Assembly (NCBI RefSeq): GCF_037969725.1 | Contig: NZ_CP150203.1 | Span: forward strand, 6,191,501-6,255,500 | DNA from: Paenibacillus sp. FSL W8-0426 | GTDB taxonomy: Bacteria; Bacillota; Bacilli; Paenibacillales; Paenibacillaceae | Direction of reading: 5' to 3' | DNA: 64,000 nucleotides | Shown: piece by piece, positions 56,483 through 64,000 of the stretch | Layout of the letters: each line of letters starts with the position of its first letter | Numbering within the stretch: position 1 is the stretch's first letter | The notes under the pieces: generated by a model | Told to the model about the DNA's origin: nothing | Seen by the model: the letters and a program-made list of their open reading frames with translations, nothing else | Databases searched by the model: none | Position numbers and translations under genes: made by a program

Positions 56483-57529
56483 TTAGATAACCTCCCAGGT
56501 AAGTGGTGTTCCTTTAGTTACGTCTTTGGATACTGCGCGCCCCAAAAGCTCATCCAAATATTTCGTAGGCAGGCCCAACCCTGGGCGGATCGCCTTAATG
56601 TTATCCTTTGTCAATATATCTCCTTTGTTTAGATCCTTGGATATATATAAAGACCGCCGGTGTTTAAGAGACGGTTTCTCTCGCTCCGTTGCCCCATAAG
56701 TGATCTGTCCTAGTGACTGCCAAGCTCTCTCCGATTCCGTCACAAGTGCAGCCAGCTCCTCCGGCTCTAAGGAGAATGCGGAGTCCACTCCACCATCCGA
56801 ACGTCTCAAAGTAAAATGTTTTTCGATCACAACGGCTCCCAGAGCCACTGCAGCTACAGAAACACCAACTCCCATGGTATGATCCGAGATACCGACGGAA
56901 CAACCGAATAATTGCTCCAAATGGGGGATGGTCATTATATTGGTATTTTCAGGTGTTGCTGGATACGTGCTCGTACATTTGAGCAGCACCAAATCTTTAC
57001 AACCGGCTTCACGGGCAGCCCTAACGGTCTCATCCAATTCAGCAATGGAGGCCATCCCGGTAGATATAATCAAAGGTTTCCCTGTTGCAGCCACTTTGCG
57101 GATCAACTGAATATCCGTATTCTCAAATGAGGCAATCTTGTAGGCCGGAACATTCAAACTCTCTAGGAAGTCCACCGCTGTTTCATCAAAAGGAGTGCTG
57201 AATGCCAGCATTCCCAGTTCAGCTGCCCGGTCAAAGATCGGCTTATGCCACTCCCATGGCGTATAGGCCTCCTGGTATAAAGAATAAAGGGAATTTCCCT
57301 TCCAGAGGCTATTAGGATCTTCAATAAAAAAATCGCCTTCATGGATATCCAAGGTCATGGTGTCTGCGGTGTAGGTCTGAAGCTTCAATGCATCCGCTCC
57401 AGCTTTTGCAGCTGCCTCTACGATTTGCAAAGCGCGCTCCAGGGACTGATTGTGATTTCCCGACATCTCTGCGATGACAAACGGTTTATGGTTGCGACCG
57501 ATCCATCGATCGCCAATCTGTAAATGCAT
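56483..57529 (-). CDS. pseI: Pseudaminic acid synthase
   Basis: 348 residues. The NeuB/PseI barrel (about 1-280) contains FVIAEMSGNHN, the Lys in ALKLQTYTADT and SDHTMG, and ends in a C-terminal SAF domain (about 285-345). It condenses 2,4-diacetamido-2,4,6-trideoxy-altrose with PEP to give pseudaminic acid. EKHFTL and the NHN motif are family features. Its start overlaps the pseH stop by one base and its stop is one base from the epimerase start. Confidence 0.93.
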   Translation of the reverse strand: MHLQIGDRWIGRNHKPFVIAEMSGNHNQSLERALQIVEAAAKAGADALKLQTYTADTMTLDIHEGDFFIEDPNSLWKGNSLYSLYQEAYTPWEWHKPIFDRAAELGMLAFSTPFDETAVDFLESLNVPAYKIASFENTDIQLIRKVAATGKPLIISTGMASIAELDETVRAAREAGCKDLVLLKCTSTYPATPENTNIMTIPHLEQLFGCSVGISDHTMGVGVSVAAVALGAVVIEKHFTLRRSDGGVDSAFSLEPEELAALVTESERAWQSLGQITYGATEREKPSLKHRRSLYISKDLNKGDILTKDNIKAIRPGLGLPTKYLDELLGRAVSKDVTKGTPLTWEVI

Positions 57530-58026
57530 TATAAATCCCTCCCTAATTCCTGTTCATGATTTAAGTTAATGGAGTACTTATATTCTACGCATTCTTCTCC
57601 TTCATGTTGGAAAATGCCCTTTAATTCAAATCCTGCCTTTTCAAAAGTTACGACTGACGGTCTATTTCTGGTTTTGATGAGGGCCTTTAATTGATTACTC
57701 CCCAATTTCACGGAATTTCCTTCTACGAATTGGATAAATTCGATGAGGATTTTGCTTCCTAATCCCTTGCCCCGGAGCTTTTTGTCTATTAAAAAACTGA
57801 TGACCCCATTTTGGTCTACACGCAAGAACCCTAATGGTTCTTCTGTCATCCCATCCTCAGCGATGTATAAATGAACGGTATCATCCGCCATTTTCTCTAC
57901 GAACCATTTCTCATGATCTTCTTTAGATATCTTACTGGTATTGAAGGACATATTCCTTGTGACTTCATCGTTAGCCCACTCATAAAGCAGCCATATATCA
58001 GAAGACTTCACAATTCTAAATTTCAT
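57529..58026 (-). CDS. pseH: GNAT N-acetyltransferase, PseH type
   Basis: About 165 residues from ATG 58026 (a TTG at 58044 is an alternative). It is a GNAT fold with the acetyl-CoA loop RGKGLGSKIL near residue 85 and an N-terminus of the form MKFRIVKSSDIWLLYEWANDE. In the pathway it acetylates the 4-amino group of the PseC product. Length and place between pseG and pseI support the assignment. Confidence 0.85.
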   Translation of the reverse strand: MKFRIVKSSDIWLLYEWANDEVTRNMSFNTSKISKEDHEKWFVEKMADDTVHLYIAEDGMTEEPLGFLRVDQNGVISFLIDKKLRGKGLGSKILIEFIQFVEGNSVKLGSNQLKALIKTRNRPSVVTFEKAGFELKGIFQHEGEECVEYKYSINLNHEQELGRDL

Positions 58027-58050
58027 TCCATTCCCATCTCCCAAATATAA

Positions 58051-59112
58051 TCATCCACGAGTTAACATTGAAATCACAGGATGCTCACCTTTTTTGTGCA
58101 GTAGCTTATTAAACTCAAGACAGTTTTTCCTTATCTGTTCCATAGGAGCCGAAAATGCAAGACAAGACTTCAGGAAACTTAAAATATCAATTTCCTTGAC
58201 ACTCTCGCTTCTCCCCAAATTGAATACTAACTCCTGTTGTCCAGCAGCTAACGTACCTTCAATTTGATTATCCGCAACAATAATGATCCCAGAGGGAACC
58301 CCCATGAAGCACCGTTCAATCATAGTAGTTCCTCCAGCACCAATAGCGAAGTCCGCATTCGCAAGCAATGTAGGCATGTGGGTACTTTTATAAAATGAAA
58401 CACCTTTCAAAGGCAAACATCTGCGGTGTAATTCTTCCTTTATTGGATTAATCGGCCCTGCTACAATATGAAAGTGACTTCCAATCAACTGACTTGAATG
58501 TTTCTCTATAGTACTTAATATTTTTGATATTTCGTTGGTAGGGTCACCACCACCAAAATTAACAACAAATTCGATTTCAGAGTTTTTTTTCTTTTGTTTG
58601 TGTTGATGTTGGTAATAATCCGGATGTAATAGAAAAAATGTTGGTCCCAAAAAAAGTTCGGCGTGCTGCGGAACGAGTCCTACATACCTTTTACCCTGAT
58701 TAGATTGCATATTTTGGTCGAGCAGAGCATCACAATCATGCTTTCGGTTTGCCAAGTCGTCGATAACCAAGATCTTGTGGACGACCGGACGCAGTCTTTC
58801 TTCCCACATTTCATCTATTCGGTAGTGATCGATAATCAGCCAATCTATTTTTTTGTTTTTTATAAGTTCTATTGTACATTCGGCGTCTATACGTGCATCG
58901 AATACATGTAATGAGTGTTCCTTCGTCTTCGATACTTCAAATTTCTCGAGCTTTAACTGCTCTTCCAGATTTATCGGAAAATCCGAATTACAAATAAAGC
59001 CGATTTGAACTTCACCCGTTTTCTTCAGCATCTTGGCCAAGGTTAAACAACGCGTAAAATGTCCCATACCCATAGAAGAAGAAGCACTCGTGCGAATAAC
59101 AACATATTTCAT
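58051..59112 (-). CDS. pseG: UDP-2,4-diacetamido-2,4,6-trideoxy-beta-L-altropyranose hydrolase
   Basis: About 353 residues from ATG 59112 with GGGGGAG upstream. It is GT-B like, with the N-terminal MGMGHFTRCLTLA containing the catalytic His, then IDDLANRKH and DLLLDQN-type loops, and a UDP-binding GGGTTMIERCFMGVPS. It removes UDP from the Pse precursor before PseI. It starts 33 bases after pseF. Confidence 0.9.
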   Translation of the reverse strand: MKYVVIRTSASSSMGMGHFTRCLTLAKMLKKTGEVQIGFICNSDFPINLEEQLKLEKFEVSKTKEHSLHVFDARIDAECTIELIKNKKIDWLIIDHYRIDEMWEERLRPVVHKILVIDDLANRKHDCDALLDQNMQSNQGKRYVGLVPQHAELFLGPTFFLLHPDYYQHQHKQKKKNSEIEFVVNFGGGDPTNEISKILSTIEKHSSQLIGSHFHIVAGPINPIKEELHRRCLPLKGVSFYKSTHMPTLLANADFAIGAGGTTMIERCFMGVPSGIIIVADNQIEGTLAAGQQELVFNLGRSESVKEIDILSFLKSCLAFSAPMEQIRKNCLEFNKLLHKKGEHPVISMLTRG

Positions 59113-59145
59113 AAACTCCCCCATCTCTGGTCCTGGATCCGGTGT

Positions 59146-59874
59146 TTATTCCCCTAACGCCTTCTGTTTAATATTGGCATTTATCGCTTCCAAATCAGGC
59201 CTCTCCGAAAGAAGTTGGTGGATATCACCCCAATGGAAAATATCCCCATTGTATAACAACTCATAAATTAGGGAAATTAATCTCCAATCCTCCGGCGTAT
59301 CCAATGTAAGTCGATATTTCGATTCATCACTGGTATTAGCATACTTATGAATTTTAAACAACTCGGGGTGCTGATATATATATGGAGTTACGTGCTCATG
59401 TTCGTAATCAAGGGTTGCCTCCAGTTGGCATTTTCTTAAGGCTTCGAAGGTAAACACCTCCGTATCCAACCCCCGGGGAAAAGTGGCACTCAGACTGCTG
59501 CTCGAATAATCATAATCACTTTTTAGAAAATGCTGAATTACTTTATCTGAAATGACTGGATCAAGGAGCGGACAGTCAGAGGTGATACGAACGATATGAT
59601 CGGCATCAAATCTCTTGGCAGCTTCATAATATCGATTAAGGACATTACTCTCGCTGCCCCTGTAGGAGGCTACCCCGTATCGTTCAGCCTCATCGCAGAT
59701 GATTAAATCTTCTTCCAACTGAGAAGTTGCTACTATAACCTGGTCCACTGAGGAAAGCGCAAGGCAACGAGTGATTACATGGCCGAGAACTGAACGATCT
59801 TTTAGAATCTTCATCACTTTTCCGGGCAGGCGGCTCGAACCCATGCGAGCTTGAATAATAGCTACTGTTTTCAT
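59146..59874 (-). CDS. pseF: Cytidylyltransferase, SpsF/PseF family
   Basis: 242 residues with the nucleotidyltransferase start IIQARMGSSRLPGKVM and DCPLLDP. SpsF-like proteins in spore-formers belong to the same family as PseF, which activates pseudaminic acid as CMP-Pse. The family call is firm; the specific role follows from complete clustering with pseB, C, G, H and I. It begins 13 bases after pseB. Confidence 0.85.
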   Translation of the reverse strand: MKTVAIIQARMGSSRLPGKVMKILKDRSVLGHVITRCLALSSVDQVIVATSQLEEDLIICDEAERYGVASYRGSESNVLNRYYEAAKRFDADHIVRITSDCPLLDPVISDKVIQHFLKSDYDYSSSSLSATFPRGLDTEVFTFEALRKCQLEATLDYEHEHVTPYIYQHPELFKIHKYANTSDESKYRLTLDTPEDWRLISLIYELLYNGDIFHWGDIHQLLSERPDLEAINANIKQKALGE

Positions 59875-59887
59875 AGACTTCTCCCCC

Positions 59888-60889
59888 TTATTTAACCAGA
59901 CCTTCTGTCTCCAGCCAATCCGAAATCAGGCTTTTTGAGATTGGATTAAACTGTAGGGAATCGAAGTCAGGATCCTCATTACGTCTGATATTACCACTGT
60001 ATAACGCGGGAATTACAAACATATTTTCTGTTTCCTCTGCCACTGCATATTCATCCATTGTCATTAACTCTTCATATCTCTTTTCGCCAGGTCGAAGCCC
60101 AATATTCCGTATTTCAACTTCTGAATCGATTCGATAACGTTTCGTTACCAAATCAATCATGACTTCTGCCAAGTCGCCTATACGGATGACCGGCATTTTC
60201 AGAACGAATACCTCCCCGCCCTGCGCTCTATTATTCGCCTGAAGTATAAGCTCTATCGCTTGAGATGGCGTCATCATGTATCGAAGCATATTAGAGTCCG
60301 TTACGGTTATTCTTCTGTTCTCCAGGATTTGCTTTTTGAATAGAGGAATAACAGAGCCTCTTGATCCCATGACGTTTCCAAACCTTACGGATGAAAAAAT
60401 GGTTCCTTTTGAGCCTTTTTGAAATTCGGCAGCCGAAATCAATCTTTCGGCCGTAAGCTTGGTAGCCCCATACGTATTGGTTGGTGAAATCGCCTTATCC
60501 GTACTTGTGAACAGCACTTTGGTGACATTATTTTCCAAGGCTGCCTGTATCACATTTTGCGTGCCTATTACATTGGTTTGAACGGCTTCGAAGGGATTAT
60601 ATTCACACGAAGGGACATGCTTCATTGCAGCGAGGTGAAATACATAATCAATTCCCTCCATGGCTCTTGTCAAGCGCTGCAGGTCTCTTACGTCACCGAT
60701 CAGGTATCTAAGCCGATTTGCATCTTTTTGAAACTCAATGTTCATTTCATATTGCTTATGTTCGTCCCTGCTAAAGATCCGGATCACTTGGGGCTCTTCC
60801 AGCAATAACCTTCTTACAAGGTGATTGCCGATCGTCCCGCTTCCACCAATAATGAGAATTTTTTTACCATAGTATTCGTTGTACATCAC
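59888..60889 (-). CDS. pseB: UDP-N-acetylglucosamine 4,6-dehydratase (inverting)
   Basis: 333 residues, polysaccharide biosynthesis/CapD-type SDR, with NAD-binding IIGGSGTIGNHLVRRLL, FTSTDKAISPTNTYGATKLTAE (catalytic Thr-Asp-Lys and Tyr-Lys), and GLRPGEKRYEEL near the C-terminus. It makes the first intermediate of pseudaminic acid and inverts C5. It is 13 bases downstream of the Maf-type gene. Confidence 0.92.
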   Translation of the reverse strand: MMYNEYYGKKILIIGGSGTIGNHLVRRLLLEEPQVIRIFSRDEHKQYEMNIEFQKDANRLRYLIGDVRDLQRLTRAMEGIDYVFHLAAMKHVPSCEYNPFEAVQTNVIGTQNVIQAALENNVTKVLFTSTDKAISPTNTYGATKLTAERLISAAEFQKGSKGTIFSSVRFGNVMGSRGSVIPLFKKQILENRRITVTDSNMLRYMMTPSQAIELILQANNRAQGGEVFVLKMPVIRIGDLAEVMIDLVTKRYRIDSEVEIRNIGLRPGEKRYEELMTMDEYAVAEETENMFVIPALYSGNIRRNEDPDFDSLQFNPISKSLISDWLETEGLVK

Positions 60890-60902
60890 TCATAACCGCC
60901 CT

Positions 60903-62693
60903 CTACATATTAATGGCATCAATTCTTCGGACAGACTCTTCGAAAACAGTTTTCAGCATCGGAATCTTGCTTTCAATTTGATTCACCAGAGATCCCAGAT
61001 GGTTATGAATAAGGTCCGCTTTTCGAATCAAATTTTGCTCCATCGCAATTAAAGGCTGATGCTGGTCAAAATGCGCAATTTCAAGAGGCAAAACAATCTC
61101 ATAAATGGTTGCAAACCATTCTCTAAAGACGATATCAGACCAGGCTGTTTCAATTTCGGCAATGGTCCGCTGGCACTTGGCGGGCTTAATCCGGCTAAGT
61201 TCCCGAATCGTATTTATCTTTTTCCGTAGTACGGACAGTTCAGCTTTCATCCCGGTTAAATCTTCCATCGTATTTATGATCTTTTCTTTTACGCGATGTA
61301 TTGAATCCTGATCAACCCGATCTATTTCGCTGTTAAAGATACCGGCTACCTGATTCGCATCGAATTCACGATCCCGAATAAGTTCGTACACCTCTTCTAC
61401 CGGCATCCATGTGGTGCCTTCCAGAACTGCTCCATATCTTGTGGAATTGATAAACTCGATTCCGGGCAAAGCTTCGAATAGATTTTCAAGTGAAACTTTC
61501 ATAAAAATAAAGCTATCGCTTGCTTGATTATAAGATCCTTGAACGTTCGGAACCTTATGAGGCGCCTTTTCTACCAAGGAGGCTATTTTTTCATCATCGA
61601 TATGTTCAACCCCGTCGGCATAAAACTGCCCTCCCGGGAAAGACAGGTCTTGGCCCATCATGATGATTCTTCTCGCTCCCATCCACACGGCAGCCTGAAT
61701 CGCTGTTCCCGTTACCGTTGGAGTCGGTGACAGTGCTGTTTGAGCTTTATCTATCTCCATAAAATATTGGGATACCTCATCATTGCTCATTACAGCATGT
61801 ATTTTATGATCCGTTTTTCGATCCGTAATTTCATAATAAGACGTAGACGCATATAGTAGAGGTGTCTCCAATGTCCTCGGATCCGAGAACACTTTTCCAT
61901 TGATCGGACCACCGTCCAACGTAACAGCAATGTGCGGCTGTATACCATGTTTAACAAGGGCTTGAATGCTTGAGCCAGCACTTAGTATGAGCGCATGAGG
62001 GTATAAGCGTTTAATCCACTCTATATCCGCCTTCAAAGAAGGGCCTGAAGCTACAACTACAGCCGTACTATTTGGAAAAACATTCCTCAAGCTTTCGATC
62101 GGAGTGGATGACAGCATATCCGCCATTTGGTAGAGTCCGTTACGAACCCAATCTTCCTTAAAAAATTGGTGGGTTTTCAGGTTCGAGTCATACGTCACTT
62201 GAAACTCTTCAAACTTGCTCTTGATCCCTCTCAAAACATCCATCTCTTGCTCCAAATAATAGCGAAGAGCCACAAAGGCAAGAGTCTGCTGCATATGGAC
62301 AGCGGCCATATAGAAAACTGCATTTAATTGATCTTCCCCAATGCCTATATAATACAGGTTCCGATGGTTCAGCAAATCCCTAAGATCATAATTTACTATA
62401 GTTTTGTAAAATTGATGTACGTCAGGCTCGTACACATACAACAGCCGATCAGGGTACATCTCCAACAAATCGGCTATGGCCAAGCCTTGGGCAAACCCAT
62501 ATATGAAGATGCATCCCGTGCTTTCAACCGATTCGCGAACAGCCTGAAGCCATTCATGATCCCGTTCAACGCGTTCAATATAAGTGAAGGTGTCTTCCTC
62601 AAGGGAAGTTTCGAACGAAGCGAATTTATGTGCAACATGAGAAAAACGTTCTTTCAGTACATTTAAATTTAACATTAAATTCGACAAATCCAC
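60903..62693 (-). CDS. Maf-type flagellin glycosyltransferase (DUF115)
   Basis: 596 residues from GTG 62693 with GGTGG three bases upstream. The central DUF115/MptE-like domain (about 190-380) shows AVVVASGPSLKADIEWIK, a Rossmann-like fold, and GQDLSFPGGQFYADG. The N- and C-terminal domains are helical, matching motility-associated factor (Maf) proteins of Campylobacter, Aeromonas and Geobacillus. Maf transfers pseudaminic acid to flagellin Ser/Thr. Position at the head of the pse genes and beside fliD-fliS supports this. Confidence 0.88.
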   Translation of the reverse strand: MDLSNLMLNLNVLKERFSHVAHKFASFETSLEEDTFTYIERVERDHEWLQAVRESVESTGCIFIYGFAQGLAIADLLEMYPDRLLYVYEPDVHQFYKTIVNYDLRDLLNHRNLYYIGIGEDQLNAVFYMAAVHMQQTLAFVALRYYLEQEMDVLRGIKSKFEEFQVTYDSNLKTHQFFKEDWVRNGLYQMADMLSSTPIESLRNVFPNSTAVVVASGPSLKADIEWIKRLYPHALILSAGSSIQALVKHGIQPHIAVTLDGGPINGKVFSDPRTLETPLLYASTSYYEITDRKTDHKIHAVMSNDEVSQYFMEIDKAQTALSPTPTVTGTAIQAAVWMGARRIIMMGQDLSFPGGQFYADGVEHIDDEKIASLVEKAPHKVPNVQGSYNQASDSFIFMKVSLENLFEALPGIEFINSTRYGAVLEGTTWMPVEEVYELIRDREFDANQVAGIFNSEIDRVDQDSIHRVKEKIINTMEDLTGMKAELSVLRKKINTIRELSRIKPAKCQRTIAEIETAWSDIVFREWFATIYEIVLPLEIAHFDQHQPLIAMEQNLIRKADLIHNHLGSLVNQIESKIPMLKTVFEESVRRIDAINM

Positions 62694-62722
62694 ATACCAC
62701 CATTCTGGGCTTTATATTTCAT

Positions 62723-62730
62723 TTATCGGT
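62723..62730 (-). promoter_or_regulatory. Weak sigma-D-like -10 before the Maf-type gene
   Basis: On the minus strand ACCGATAA resembles the flagellar sigma-D -10 (GCCGATAT) at 6 of 8 positions. The -35 region (TCAT, about 15 bp upstream) matches TAAA poorly, so the assignment is weak. Confidence 0.25.
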
Positions 62731-62889
62731 ATACGCTGAATGGAAATGAACATTTCCTCAAAAATACTGAAATGAAGGAGGGACGCGCTCTCCCCTATTG
62801 TAAAGATAATGAAAACGCAACTTCCAACTCTGTTCCGTTAACTTCGCCAGGTTCTAACTTCCCCTGGTTTCTCTTGCCCCAATCGTCAC

Positions 62890-62949
62890 CAAAAAACACA
62901 AATGACCCATACGAAGAGTGCTTTTCTCAAAGCGCTCTCCGTATGGGTC
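62890..62949 (-). terminator. Strong terminator after fliT
   Basis: On the minus strand GACCCATACG-GAGAG-CGCTTT pairs with its near-complement (62904-62924 with 62929-62949), and the exit is ATTTGTGTTTTTTG. It separates the flagellar genes from the Maf and pse genes. Confidence 0.85.
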
Positions 62950-62965
62950 CAAGTTTTTGGTGAAG

Positions 62966-63310
62966 TTATTTTCGCTGGTCAATAAACAGACCATCTATCA
63001 TATACGATTGATGATATGCATTTTGCTGAACACGAATTACTCCCTGTTTCTGCGTCCATTCCCCTGCTTCATCTTTGAGCTGATGCATCCGACGAAGAAT
63101 GCTGCTATCAAAACCGAGGATGTTTTGAATCATTTCACGATGCTGATCATTAATTTCGGATCGAAGCAATTGAAGCTCCTTCATAATTTCTTCCCTTGTT
63201 TCGGTCATCCGTGTAAATTCTTCATGATCCCATTGGTCCAAATGTTGAACCGCCTCTTCGGTGATCTCTTGCAGCTTCCCGAGTAAAATATCAACCTCGC
63301 CCGTACTCAT
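62966..63310 (-). CDS. fliT: Flagellar chaperone FliT-like protein
   Basis: About 114 residues from ATG 63310, which overlaps the fliS stop by one base (TGATG). The protein is almost wholly helical (EEFTRMTETREEIMKELQLL), matching FliT/DUF5348-type chaperones in size. In B. subtilis FliT is encoded directly after FliS and binds FliD. Sequence conservation in this family is low, so synteny carries most of the assignment. Confidence 0.75.
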   Translation of the reverse strand: MSTGEVDILLGKLQEITEEAVQHLDQWDHEEFTRMTETREEIMKELQLLRSEINDQHREMIQNILGFDSSILRRMHQLKDEAGEWTQKQGVIRVQQNAYHQSYMIDGLFIDQRK

Positions 63311-63693
63311 CAAGCTCCACCAGGAATTCCGGAGACTTTACTTGCTTCCATCCAAGCTTCACGCAGCTCCAACAAGTGCTCCAATACTTCATTGGCTTTG
63401 GTTGCATCCTTGCGAACATTGGATTGAATCAAAAGGTGCAGCATATACTCATATATTGCCAATAGATCTTTGGATATGCTGTAATCAAAATTAAGGGAAG
63501 AAATCAGCTCGTTGACGATAGCCTGAGCCTTACAAAGATTATTGTTCGCTTTCTCGTGGTTACGTTCACTAATACCTTCTATTCCAGCCCGGACGAATCG
63601 AATCGCCCCATCGTACAACATAATCAGCAATTTGGATTTCGATGCGGTTTGGGCTTGGGCTTGCTGATATTTCTGATAGGGTGAGTTGATCAA
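63310..63693 (-). CDS. fliS: Flagellar export chaperone FliS
   Basis: 127 residues, all-helical, with the typical start MINSPYQKYQQ, QTASKSKLLIMLYDGAIRF, and the helix repeat ending in LLELREAW. It binds flagellin in the cytoplasm before export. GGAGGAACG precedes the ATG. It lies between fliD and fliT, as in other Firmicutes. Confidence 0.95.
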   Translation of the reverse strand: MINSPYQKYQQAQAQTASKSKLLIMLYDGAIRFVRAGIEGISERNHEKANNNLCKAQAIVNELISSLNFDYSISKDLLAIYEYMLHLLIQSNVRKDATKANEVLEHLLELREAWMEASKVSGIPGGA

Positions 63694-63717
63694 TGTCTTC
63701 GTTCCTCCTTTTAAATC

Positions 63718-64000
63718 CTAGAAACCAGCCAGTGCCGATGAAGTTGAATTATACCTGTTTATAGCTGTCTCCATAGCGGTGAATTTTTTATAATAGTTGG
63801 TTTCGATTCTGTTCAGTTTACTGGTCAGCTCGCCGATGCGACGGTCCAAAGCTGTAAGTGCTTCCCCCATGGTGCTATTGGCCATAAATGTTGAAGTCAG
63901 ATCTTTGCTTACTTGGGAAGTACCAGCAGTCTCTGCCATCTGCTGTAAAGATACATTGGTGATTTTACGCATTTTTGCAAGCAAACCGTCCGATTGTTTA
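63718..64000 (-). CDS. fliD: Flagellar filament cap protein FliD, C-terminus
   Basis: The frame is open at the window edge and ends at 63718. The last 94 codons show the FliD C-terminal domain: ALTALDRRIGELTSKLNRIE, then YYKKFTAMETAINRYNSTSSAL. The start lies beyond 64000. It ends 25 bases before fliS. FliD caps the filament and guides flagellin assembly. Confidence 0.92.
   Translation of the reverse strand, partial: KQSDGLLAKMRKITNVSLQQMAETAGTSQVSKDLTSTFMANSTMGEALTALDRRIGELTSKLNRIETNYYKKFTAMETAINRYNSTSSALAGF

Overview
The window looks like a chromosomal segment of a Paenibacillus-type member of the Bacillota. The basis is gene content and order, not a database search. Several landmarks run in the same order as the Bacillus subtilis fliD-fliS-fliT-hpf-secA-prfB-yvjA-ftsE-ftsX-ctpB-minJ stretch, all on the minus strand. 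prfB carries the classical +1 programmed frameshift, and Shine-Dalgarno sites are strong throughout. Two large blocks interrupt this backbone. One lies between fliT and hpf (about 48.4-62.9 kb) and one between the yvjA-like gene and ftsE (about 11.5-41 kb).

Left end (1-11.5 kb): an ABC exporter (ATPase plus two ABC-2 permeases, the last cut by the window edge) diverges from a DesK/NarL-type two-component system, with a palindromic operator candidate beside the kinase promoter. The division and cell-wall cluster ftsE-ftsX-M23 peptidase-ctpB-minJ-like follows on the minus strand. A vanW-family gene diverges from ftsE, and a perfect WalR-type box lies between them.

13-18 kb: a gene-free stretch with three copies of a 25-bp repeat and two hairpins, a 14-TM drug exporter, and a yhbD-bactofilin-bactofilin operon whose promoter spacer is a 20-bp palindrome.

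17.8-29 kb: purine ring catabolism. A divergent pucR faces allantoate amidohydrolase, ureidoglycine-glyoxylate aminotransferase, an NCS2 permease, an amidase, a FAH-family enzyme, an allantoin permease and allantoinase. The amidase and FAH pair could take over after oxalurate, which is inference.

29-39.3 kb: an esterase, then the arginine genes argC-J-B-D-F-G-H on the minus strand. An ArgR-type promoter with tandem ARG boxes lies before argC, and a structured repeat sits between argF and argG.

39.4-48.2 kb: cardiolipin synthase, the yvjA-like membrane protein, prfB, secA, hpf and a cold-shock gene. Copies two and three of the structured repeat lie here.

48.4-64 kb: a secreted protein of unknown role, then an AT-richer glycosylation island. 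It holds two gene remnants fused by a deletion, a glycosyltransferase, a CgeB-like/methyltransferase fusion, all six pseudaminic acid enzymes (PseB, C, F, G, H, I), an extra epimerase and a Maf-type flagellin glycosyltransferase. It abuts fliT, fliS and the end of fliD, so the island most likely sugar-coats flagellin. No rRNA, tRNA, CRISPR array or complete insertion sequence was seen.
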